Positions 7,751-13,531 of a stretch of DNA of 13,531 bases are shown here, one piece after another (positions within the stretch are counted from its first letter, which is position 1; each line of letters starts with the position of its first letter). The stretch is from an uncultured Oscillospiraceae bacterium (GTDB lineage: Bacteria > Bacillota_A > Clostridia > Oscillospirales > Oscillospiraceae): positions 1 through 13,531 of the forward strand of contig CALXGD010000007.1 in assembly GCA_944387745.1 (NCBI GenBank), given 5' to 3'. The notes below the pieces were generated by a model. It was not told the DNA's origin. It made no database searches and was given only the letters and a program-made list of their open reading frames with translations. The position numbers and the translations under genes were made by a program.

Positions 7751-8382
7751 CGGCGGGCGTTTCTACCGCCCTCGGACAGGCGGACCAGAGCGGCGATCAG
7801 CTCCACCGCTCCCTCAATGCCGGTGATACTGGAGTTGATGGTCAGGTCGTACCGCCGCATTTCGCCCCAGTCGAAGCCAGTGTAGTAGTTATAGTAGTTG
7901 ACCCGGCCCCGGTCGATCTCCTTTACCCGCTCAGTGAGGTTTGGGGCGGAGACGTGGTAGTCCTCTGCGCAGCGGGACACCCGGTCCTCTATGGGGGCGT
8001 GGATAAATACCTTCAAGCACTCAGGCCGCTCCCCCAGCACATAGTCGCTGCACCGGCCCACGATGACACAGGGGCCCTCGTCTGCCAGCTCCCGAATGAC
8101 CTCTGACTGGGCGAAGAAGGCCTGTAGGCTCACAGGGATGCCCTGCTGGGTGTAGGCGGCTACCCCGGCCCCCAAGGTGGAGAGCGGGAGGTGGATCCGG
8201 CTCTTGGCCCGTTCCTCCGCCCGGGCGATGAATTCTGGGGAGAGGCCGCTTTTTTCCGCGGTTTTTTGAATTAGGGTCCGGTCATAGCACGGAATCCCAA
8301 GCTTAGCGGCCAGCTGCTTGCCGATCATTCGCCCGCCGCTGCCAAATTCACGGCTGATGGAAATCACATAGTGGTTGCTCAT
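7747..8382 (-). CDS. Cytidylate kinase-like family protein
   Basis: This 211-residue protein belongs to the cytidylate-kinase-like group common in Clostridia, which is distinct from classical Cmk. A P-loop-like segment SREFGSGGRMIG lies at residues 10-21, followed by KLGIPCYDRTLI (28-38), VIVGRCSDYVL (106-116) and a C-terminal DRGRVNYYNYYTG region (157-169) with YDLTINSS (178-185), all typical of the group. It should bind a nucleoside triphosphate and phosphorylate something, but the substrate is not established for these proteins, so I give no cmk symbol. The start is set by AGGAGGT at 8389-8395, six bases upstream. It is the first gene after a strong promoter and overlaps the C26 hydrolase gene by four bases. 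Confidence 0.88.
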   Translation of the reverse strand: MSNHYVISISREFGSGGRMIGKQLAAKLGIPCYDRTLIQKTAEKSGLSPEFIARAEERAKSRIHLPLSTLGAGVAAYTQQGIPVSLQAFFAQSEVIRELADEGPCVIVGRCSDYVLGERPECLKVFIHAPIEDRVSRCAEDYHVSAPNLTERVKEIDRGRVNYYNYYTGFDWGEMRRYDLTINSSITGIEGAVELIAALVRLSEGGRNARR

Positions 8383-8451
8383 GGTGATACCTCCTGCCAG
8401 GAATGATTGCAGAGGGCCGGAGGCTGGAGAGGCATCCGGCTGTCTATCTTT

Positions 8452-8480
8452 ATTATAGCGGCTCTCCCGGCAAATGACAA
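8452..8480 (-). promoter_or_regulatory. Strong predicted sigma-A promoter for the kinase-like/C26 operon
   Basis: On the minus strand, TTGTCA (8475-8480) and a perfect TATAAT (8452-8457) are separated by exactly 17 bases. Transcription would start near 8445, giving a leader of about 63 bases. The leader holds a weak stem (GCCGGA with TCCGGC, 8416-8421 and 8435-8440). The promoter lies just downstream of the lexA terminator, so the two units are separate. Confidence 0.82.
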
Positions 8481-8518
8481 CGAAAACCTGAGAGGATAGA
8501 CTCTATTTTCTCTGGAGT

Positions 8519-8550
8519 AAAAAAATCCGGCCCGGCGAGAGCCGGGCCGG
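8519..8550 (-). terminator. Rho-independent terminator of lexA
   Basis: A perfect ten-base GC-rich stem (8527-8536 with 8541-8550) encloses a four-base loop. On the minus strand it is followed after one A by seven Ts (8519-8525). It begins 14 bases after the lexA stop codon. Confidence 0.93.
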
Positions 8551-8564
8551 TGAGAGCCGGAAAG

Positions 8565-9179
8565 TTAGTACCGCCGCACTACGGCCACCACTTTTCCCAC
8601 GATCTGGGCGTGAGTGCCGTCGATGGGGTCATAGTCGTCGTTGGCGGGCATGAGCCAGGTCTTACCCTCCCGCCGCCGGAGGGTTTTGACGGTAGCCTCG
8701 TCCTCGAAGAGGGCCACCACGATCTCGCCGCTGTGGGCCTCCGGCTGCCGATGAACCACCACCAGGTCGCCGGGAAGGATGCCGGCCCCCAGCATAGATT
8801 CCCCACGCACCCGCAGGGCAAAGTACTCCCCGGATTCCCCTTGGGTGTCGAAGGTGAGGTAGTCCTCAATGCACTCCTCCGCCAAGATGGGGGAGCCGGC
8901 GGCCACATTGCCCAGAATGGGCACCTGGTCCTCCCGGGGGACAGCCTCCTCCGCCGGCCGGCCGGAAGCACCGGTGAGGGAGATGGAGCGGGTTTTTCCC
9001 TCTGCTTTGGTGATCATACCGGCCTCCTCCAGGCCCTTCAGGTGGAAGTGGACGGTAGAGGGGGACTTCAGCCCCACTGCCGCCCCAATCTCCCGCACGG
9101 AAGGGGCGTACCCGTGCTGGGAGGAGAAATCCTGAATAAAGTCGTAAATCCGCTGCTGCTTGGGGGTCAGGCTACCCAT
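8565..9179 (-). CDS. lexA: LexA, SOS-response transcriptional repressor
   Basis: This 204-residue protein is full length. The N-terminal winged helix-turn-helix (about 1-70) contains the PSVREIGAAVGLKSPSTVHFHL recognition region (26-47). The hinge leads to the self-cleavage bond Ala94-Gly95 in NVAAGSP, and the C-terminal S24 peptidase domain has catalytic Ser128 in GESMLGAGI and Lys165 in EATVKTLRR. After DNA damage, RecA filaments trigger cleavage and derepress DNA-repair genes. AGGAGG at 9189-9194 supports the start. The gene has its own promoter overlapped by an SOS box and ends in a strong terminator, so it is monocistronic and autoregulated. It is divergent from tex. Confidence 0.97.
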   Translation of the reverse strand: MGSLTPKQQRIYDFIQDFSSQHGYAPSVREIGAAVGLKSPSTVHFHLKGLEEAGMITKAEGKTRSISLTGASGRPAEEAVPREDQVPILGNVAAGSPILAEECIEDYLTFDTQGESGEYFALRVRGESMLGAGILPGDLVVVHRQPEAHSGEIVVALFEDEATVKTLRRREGKTWLMPANDDYDPIDGTHAQIVGKVVAVVRRY

Positions 9180-9239
9180 GTTGTGCTCCCTCCTGGGACA
9201 GGGGACCGCGGGACCGGCCCTGTCTATTTATCTGAATTT

Positions 9240-9268
9240 ACCATATCATATTTTTCAGAAAAAGTCAA
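9240..9268 (-). promoter_or_regulatory. lexA promoter
   Basis: On the minus strand, TTGACT (9263-9268) and TATGGT (9240-9245) are separated by 17 bases. The predicted start is near 9233, about 54 bases before the lexA ATG. The -35 box overlaps the LexA-binding site by three bases. Confidence 0.72.
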
Positions 9269-9279
9269 ACAAATGTTCC
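9266..9279. promoter_or_regulatory. LexA-binding site (SOS box)
   Basis: CAAACAAATGTTCC matches the Bacillus-type SOS consensus CGAACRNRYGTTYC at every defined position except one (A for G at position 2). It overlaps the -35 element of the lexA promoter, the expected place for autorepression. Confidence 0.78.
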
Positions 9280-9715
9280 ACGAATCCTGTTCTGGCTCAG
9301 AGAGCGGCAGTCGAAAATTTGCCTGTTTCATCAGCGGCATTTTTTCAAATTGGGATGCACAAAATTTTGTCTCAATTTTTGTGGAATTGTAGACGAAATT
9401 TTTATGAGAAGTGTTATCCTCCAATCACAAGTCTTTGGAAATGACGGAATTTTATTTTATGTCCTCGCCTGCGAAGAATGGGACTCCTTGCAGAGAAGAT
9501 GATAAGCTGTGTTGCTTTGCGCATTTACCGCTTGCCAGGGGGTGGGCCCGCCAAGGGCGGATACTCAAAGTAGTCAAAATCACGGGCGAAAATATGGGCG
9601 TTGATTTATTTCTTCCAAAAAGCCAAATGAGAAGAGAACTTTCCACATTTTCAACCGAATTTTCCACAGATTTTTCTGTCAAAGAGTCAGGGCGAGCCGG
9701 GCGTTCAGGCTGCCC
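9280..9715. other. AT-rich gene-free region between lexA and tex
   Basis: No convincing gene is present. The left part (to about 9450) is far richer in A and T than the flanking genes. The short open frames here (9224-9424 minus, 9411-9746 plus, 9452-9682 minus) start with TTG or GTG, lack ribosome sites and resemble no family. A short stem (CCGCC and GGCGG, 9548-9552 and 9556-9560) has no T-run. TTTTCCACA near 9660 and CTTTCCACA near 9640 resemble DnaA boxes but are isolated. A small RNA, a decayed gene or an extended regulatory region is possible. Confidence 0.5.
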
Positions 9716-9744
9716 TAGACATTTGTGCCGGTTTCCGGTACACT
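9716..9744 (+). promoter_or_regulatory. Possible tex promoter
   Basis: TAGACA (9716-9721) and TACACT (9739-9744) are spaced by 17 bases and match the consensus hexamers at five and four positions. The predicted start near 9751 gives a leader of about 25 bases. Confidence 0.5.
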
Positions 9745-9758
9745 AGAGAGACTGACAG

Positions 9759-9767
9759 AGGAAGGAG
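9759..9767 (+). promoter_or_regulatory. Ribosome binding site fixing the tex start
   Basis: AGGAAGGAG lies eight bases before the ATG at 9776. The in-frame GTG at 9725 would extend the protein by 17 residues, but it lies inside the predicted promoter and has no ribosome site, so 9776 is preferred. Confidence 0.8.
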
Positions 9768-9775
9768 TTTGTCCT

Positions 9776-11929
9776 ATGGATTTGATGATACAGCGTCTGG
9801 CCCAGGAATTGGACCGGCCAGAGGAACAGGTGGCCAACGTAGTCCGTCTCATCGACGAGGGGAATACCATCCCCTTCATCGCCCGCTACCGCAAGGAGCT
9901 CCACGGCTCCATGGACGACCAGCTCTTGCGGGAGCTGGCGGACCGGCTGCAGTATCTGCGGAATTTGGAGGCCCGGAAGGAGGAGGTGCGAACCGCCGTC
10001 GCCGGGCAGGACAAGCTGACGGAGGAACTGGCGGCGGCCCTCGCCGCTGCCCAAACCCTGGCGGAGGTGGAGGACCTGTACCGGCCCTACCGGCCCAAGC
10101 GGCGCACCCGGGCCTCCATTGCCCGGGAGCAGGGGCTGGAGCCCCTGGCCCGGCTTCTGTCTGCCGTGAGTGGTTCCCCTGTGTCCGACCCGGAGTCCCT
10201 GGCCCAGAACTATCTGGACCCGGACAAGGGGGTAGAGACGGTCCAGGACGCTCTCCAGGGGGCGCAGGATATTCTGGCGGAGGAGATCTCCGACGACGCG
10301 GAGCTGCGGAAGGAACTGCGGCAGATGTTCTTGCGCCGGGGTGTGCTGGTGTCTAAGGGGGCCAGAGAGGGGGCGGAGGACAGCGTCTATCGCCTGTACT
10401 GCGATTTTAAATGCCCGGTGTCCAAGGTACAGGGCTATCAAATACTGGCCGTCAACCGGGGGGAGCGGGAAGAATTTTTGAAGGTCTCTGTGGAGCTGGA
10501 CCCGGAGAGCGCCCATGTGGCGGTGCGCCGGGCGGCGGTGCCCGGCCGGGCCTGCGTGGACGTGATGCGGGCGGCGGCGGACGACGCCTACGACCGGCTG
10601 CTGGAGCCCTCCCTGGAGCGGGAGATCCGGAACACCCTCACGGAGCAGGCGGACGAGGGGGCCATCCGCACCTTCGCCCTGAACTTGAAGCCTCTGCTGA
10701 TGCAGCCCCCAGTGAAGGGAAAGGTGACCATGGGCCTGGATCCGGGCTACCGCATGGGCTGTAAGGTGGCGGTGGTGGACGGCACGGGTAAGGTGCTGGA
10801 TACGGCGGTGGTCTACCCCACCCACGGACCCCGGCAACGGGAGGAGGCCCTGAATACCCTCTCCAGGCTGGTGAAGAGACATGGGGTAGAGCACATCGCC
10901 ATCGGCAACGGTACTGCCAGCCGGGAGACGGAGCAGACGGCGGTAGAGCTGATCCGCCGCTTGGGAGGCGGCCTCTGCTACATGATCGTCAGCGAGGCGG
11001 GGGCCTCCGTCTACTCCGCCAGCAAGTTGGCCGCCGAGGAGTTTCCCCAATATGACGTGAATTTGAGAAGCGCCGTGTCCATCGCCCGGCGGCTCCAGGA
11101 CCCTCTGGCCGAGCTGGTCAAGATCGACCCCAAGGCCATCGGGGTGGGGCAGTACCAGCACGACATGCCCCAGGCCCGCCTGGGGGAGGGCCTGGACGGG
11201 GTGGTGGAGGACTGCGTCAATGCCGTGGGGGTGGACGTGAACACCGCCTCCCCATCCCTGCTGAAACGGGTGTCGGGCCTGAACGCCGCCACGGCGAAAA
11301 ATCTGGTCCTCTATCGGGAGGCGCACGGGGCCTTCACCGCCCGGAAGCAGATTTTGAAGGTGCCCAAGCTGGGCCCTAAGGCCTTTCAGCAGTGCGCCGG
11401 GTTTCTCCGAGTGCCGGAGAGCGCCGACGTGCTGGACCGCACCGGCGTCCACCCGGAGAGCTATGAGGCGGCGAAAAAGCTGTTGGAGGTGTGTGGCTTC
11501 ACCCAGGAGGATGTGGCCGCCGGGCGGATCGCCGGCCTGCAGGAGAAGGCGGAACGGCTTGGCCTGGACCGGCTGGTGGAGCAGTGCGGGGTGGGGAGCC
11601 CCACTCTGACGGATATTATCAAAGAGCTGCTGAAGCCCGGCCGGGATCCCCGGGACGAGCTGCCGCCCCCTATCCTTCGCACAGACGTGATGGAGCTGAA
11701 GGATCTGAAGCCCGGCATGGAGCTCCAGGGCACGGTGCGCAACGTGGTGGACTTTGGGGCCTTTGTGGACATCGGGGTCCACCAGGATGGCCTGGTCCAT
11801 ATCAGCAAGCTCCCCCGGCGGGTGAAACACCCCTCAGAGGCGCTGGCCGTGGGGGATGTAATCACCGTGTGGGTGACCGAGGTGGACGAGAAGCGAGGCC
11901 GCATCGGCCTGACCATGCGAAAGCCTTGA
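9776..11929 (+). CDS. tex: Tex/YdcI-family RNA-binding protein
   Basis: This 717-residue protein is close to B. subtilis YdcI in length. The Tex N-terminal helical domain is typical (LIDEGNTIPFIARYRKE, DDQLLRELADRL). A YqgF-like RNase H fold starts near residue 318 with Asp322 in GLDPGYRMG and IAIGNGTASRETE further on. The highly conserved SEAGASVYSAS and IGVGQYQHDM segments follow. A helix-hairpin-helix region runs about 485-560 (VDVNTASPSLL, GLNAATAKNLV), and a C-terminal S1 domain about 647-717 (GTVRNVVDFGAFVDIG, DGLVHISKL). Tex proteins bind nucleic acid and associate with transcription or translation; the precise role in Clostridia is unsettled. It is transcribed away from lexA, followed 85 bases later by nadE with a separate promoter. 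No clear terminator was seen between them. Confidence 0.95.
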   Translation: MDLMIQRLAQELDRPEEQVANVVRLIDEGNTIPFIARYRKELHGSMDDQLLRELADRLQYLRNLEARKEEVRTAVAGQDKLTEELAAALAAAQTLAEVEDLYRPYRPKRRTRASIAREQGLEPLARLLSAVSGSPVSDPESLAQNYLDPDKGVETVQDALQGAQDILAEEISDDAELRKELRQMFLRRGVLVSKGAREGAEDSVYRLYCDFKCPVSKVQGYQILAVNRGEREEFLKVSVELDPESAHVAVRRAAVPGRACVDVMRAAADDAYDRLLEPSLEREIRNTLTEQADEGAIRTFALNLKPLLMQPPVKGKVTMGLDPGYRMGCKVAVVDGTGKVLDTAVVYPTHGPRQREEALNTLSRLVKRHGVEHIAIGNGTASRETEQTAVELIRRLGGGLCYMIVSEAGASVYSASKLAAEEFPQYDVNLRSAVSIARRLQDPLAELVKIDPKAIGVGQYQHDMPQARLGEGLDGVVEDCVNAVGVDVNTASPSLLKRVSGLNAATAKNLVLYREAHGAFTARKQILKVPKLGPKAFQQCAGFLRVPESADVLDRTGVHPESYEAAKKLLEVCGFTQEDVAAGRIAGLQEKAERLGLDRLVEQCGVGSPTLTDIIKELLKPGRDPRDELPPPILRTDVMELKDLKPGMELQGTVRNVVDFGAFVDIGVHQDGLVHISKLPRRVKHPSEALAVGDVITVWVTEVDEKRGRIGLTMRKP

Positions 11930-11947
11930 GAGACGGTGTCTGGGGGA

Positions 11948-11976
11948 TTGCTTTTGCCCCCAAATTGGGGTATGAT
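11948..11976 (+). promoter_or_regulatory. Predicted promoter for nadE
   Basis: TTGCTT (11948-11953) and TATGAT (11971-11976) are spaced by exactly 17 bases. The start would lie near 11983, about 32 bases before the nadE ATG. The spacer contains CCCCA and TGGGG, which can form a five-base stem. Confidence 0.68.
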
Positions 11977-12014
11977 ATTGGGCGAAAAAGATAGACCGCG
12001 AAGGAGGTTCCAAT

Positions 12015-13531
12015 ATGCGGGATGGATTTGTAAAAGTGGCGGCGGGGACCCCGAAGATTCGGGTGGCGGACTGCCGCTATAACGCGGAGCAGATTTTTAC
12101 CCTCATGCGGGAGGCAGACAAGCAGGGGGTGCGGGTACTGTGCCTGCCGGAGCTGTGTCTCACCGGCTACACCTGTGGGGACCTCTTCCTCCAGGACACC
12201 CTGCTGCGGGGGGCGGAGGAGGGCCTGAAAACCATTCTGGAGGCCACCCGTAACCTGGACATGGTGACGGCCATCGGCCTGCCGGTTCGGTTTCACAACA
12301 AGCTCTATAATTGTGCCGCGGTAATTTATCAAGGGACGATCTTGGGGCTGGTGCCGAAGCTCCACATTCCCAATTACGGGGAGTTTTATGAGGGCCGGTG
12401 GTTCACCTCTGCCCAAGAGATCGATGAGGATGCATTTTTTATTCCTTTTGCCGGACAGGAGCAGGTGGAAGTGGCTCCGGGGAAGGTGTTCCAGTGTACC
12501 TCGATGCCAGAGCTGACCATCGGAGTGGAGATCTGTGAGGATCTGTGGGTGCCGGAGTCTCCCTCTGCCCGGCTGTGCGCCGAAGGGGCTACGCTGATCT
12601 TGAATCCGTCTGCCAGCGATGAGGTGGTGGGCAAGGAGAACTACCGCCGGCAGCTGGTGGCGAGCCAGTCCGCACGGCTGGTGTGCGGCTATGTGTACGC
12701 CGACGCGGGAGAGGGGGAGTCCTCCACAGACCTGGTGTTCGGCGGTCACAATCTGATTGCAGAAAACGGAACACTCCTGGCTGAGCGGCGTTTCCACACC
12801 GGCCTTACCATCAGTGAGATTGATGTGCAGCGCCTGGGTTATGAGCGCCGGCGCATGTCTACCTATCCGGCCCGCAGCTGGCCGATCTATCCCAATTTCT
12901 TTGATCTGGGGCTGGGGAACACCAAGCTCACCCGGTATATCTCCCCCAGCCCCTTCGTCCCTGAGGACGCCGGGGACCGGGCGGAGCGGTGCAACGAGAT
13001 CTTGAAGATTGCCGCCTTAGGGCTGAAAAAGCGGCTGGAGCACACCCGGGCGAAAACCGCCGTAGTGGGCCTGTCTGGGGGGCTGGACTCCACCCTGGCC
13101 ATTCTCATCACCGCCGTGGCCATGCAGCTGCTGGGCCGGCCGGCCCGCGACATCATCGCCGTCACCATGCCCTGCTTCGGCACCACCGACCGCACCCGGG
13201 ACAACGCCATGGAGCTGGCTGAGCGCCTGGGGGCCACCTTGAAGCGCATCGACATCGGCGAGGCGGTGAAGGTCCACTTCAAGGACATCGGCCAGTCTAT
13301 GGAGGACCACTCCGTCACCTTTGAGAACGGCCAGGCCCGGGAGCGCACCCAGGTGCTTATGGACATCGCCAACCAGACGGGCGGTATGGTCATCGGCACC
13401 GGCGACCTGTCCGAGCTGGCCCTGGGCTGGGCCACCTACAACGGCGACCACATGTCCATGTACGCGGTGAACGCCGGCATCCCCAAGACCCTGGTGCGCC
13501 ACCTGGTGTCCTTCGTCTCCGACGACAAGGG
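12015..13531 (+). CDS. nadE: Glutamine-dependent NAD+ synthetase (3' end beyond window)
   Basis: The enzyme makes NAD+ from deamido-NAD+, ATP and glutamine as the last step of NAD synthesis. 505 codons are visible; full two-domain enzymes of this type are about 640-680 residues, so the truncation is only the window edge. The N-terminal nitrilase-type glutaminase shows its triad: Glu46 in LPELCLTGY, Lys115 in VPKLHIPNYGEFYE and Cys174 in VEICEDLW. The C-terminal synthetase domain begins near 325, with the pyrophosphate-binding loop SGGLDST at 354-360 and TGDLSELALGW plus YNGDHMSMYAVN further on. Ammonia would pass between the two domains. AAGGAGG (12001-12007) lies seven bases before the ATG. 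It follows tex on the same strand with its own predicted promoter. Confidence 0.97.
   Translation, partial: MRDGFVKVAAGTPKIRVADCRYNAEQIFTLMREADKQGVRVLCLPELCLTGYTCGDLFLQDTLLRGAEEGLKTILEATRNLDMVTAIGLPVRFHNKLYNCAAVIYQGTILGLVPKLHIPNYGEFYEGRWFTSAQEIDEDAFFIPFAGQEQVEVAPGKVFQCTSMPELTIGVEICEDLWVPESPSARLCAEGATLILNPSASDEVVGKENYRRQLVASQSARLVCGYVYADAGEGESSTDLVFGGHNLIAENGTLLAERRFHTGLTISEIDVQRLGYERRRMSTYPARSWPIYPNFFDLGLGNTKLTRYISPSPFVPEDAGDRAERCNEILKIAALGLKKRLEHTRAKTAVVGLSGGLDSTLAILITAVAMQLLGRPARDIIAVTMPCFGTTDRTRDNAMELAERLGATLKRIDIGEAVKVHFKDIGQSMEDHSVTFENGQARERTQVLMDIANQTGGMVIGTGDLSELALGWATYNGDHMSMYAVNAGIPKTLVRHLVSFVSDDK

Noticed and set aside
9541..9570. Riboswitch or structured RNA around the CCGCC-AAG-GGCGG stem
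   Set aside because: Only one five-base stem is evident, with no recognised riboswitch consensus or terminator.
9411..9746. Small open frames in the lexA-tex gap (also 9224-9424 and 9452-9682 on the minus strand)
   Set aside because: They use TTG or GTG starts without ribosome sites, cross the lexA or tex promoters, and look random in composition.
9743..11830. Open frame of 695 codons antisense to tex
   Set aside because: It mirrors the strong GC codon bias of tex, resembles no protein family, and tex itself is clearly the real gene.
11942..11970. Terminator between tex and nadE
   Set aside because: The G-run and C-run can pair, but no T-run follows and the same bases form a well-spaced promoter for nadE.
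11862..12797. 311-codon antisense frame across nadE
   Set aside because: It is opposite a gene with all its catalytic motifs, has no ribosome site and matches no family.

Overview
The window looks like ordinary chromosome from a GC-rich member of the Clostridia. An Oscillospiraceae relative (Flavonifractor, Lawsonibacter or Intestinimonas type) is my best guess. The reasons are the strongly G/C-biased codons, the AGGAGG-type ribosome sites, a Gram-positive SOS box before lexA, a single-chain PurL of the clostridial type, and the VanY-like, cytidylate-kinase-like and YdcI-like (Tex) families present. No mobile element, CRISPR array, tRNA or rRNA was seen.

Layout. Positions 1-9179 are read leftward and 9776-13531 rightward. 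On the minus strand, from right to left, come lexA (with its own SOS-controlled promoter and a strong terminator); a cytidylate-kinase-like protein and a class-I amidotransferase-like C26 hydrolase that overlap by ATGA and share a near-consensus promoter; a secreted VanY-type D,D-carboxypeptidase; pgeF (peptidoglycan editing factor) and a family-5 substrate-binding lipoprotein, again overlapping by ATGA and with their own promoter; and purL, whose last roughly 110-140 codons lie beyond the left edge. On the plus strand are tex (YdcI-type RNA-binding protein) and nadE (glutamine-dependent NAD+ synthetase), each with its own predicted promoter. nadE runs off the right edge.

How the genes fit together. 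PurL (purine synthesis), NadE (NAD synthesis), LexA (SOS repressor) and Tex are core housekeeping functions. The middle block, 3549-8382, is more suggestive. PgeF acts on peptidoglycan precursors, VanY trims stem peptides, the lipoprotein binds an external solute (possibly a peptide), and the C26 enzyme probably acts on gamma-glutamyl bonds. This may be a loose cell-wall turnover or editing neighbourhood, but that is inference from gene order. Four predicted sigma-A-type promoters with exact 17-base spacers are visible in intergenic gaps, plus a weaker one before tex. The only long gene-free stretch is the AT-rich lexA-tex intergenic region (9180-9775). I found no clear evidence of an undescribed system.
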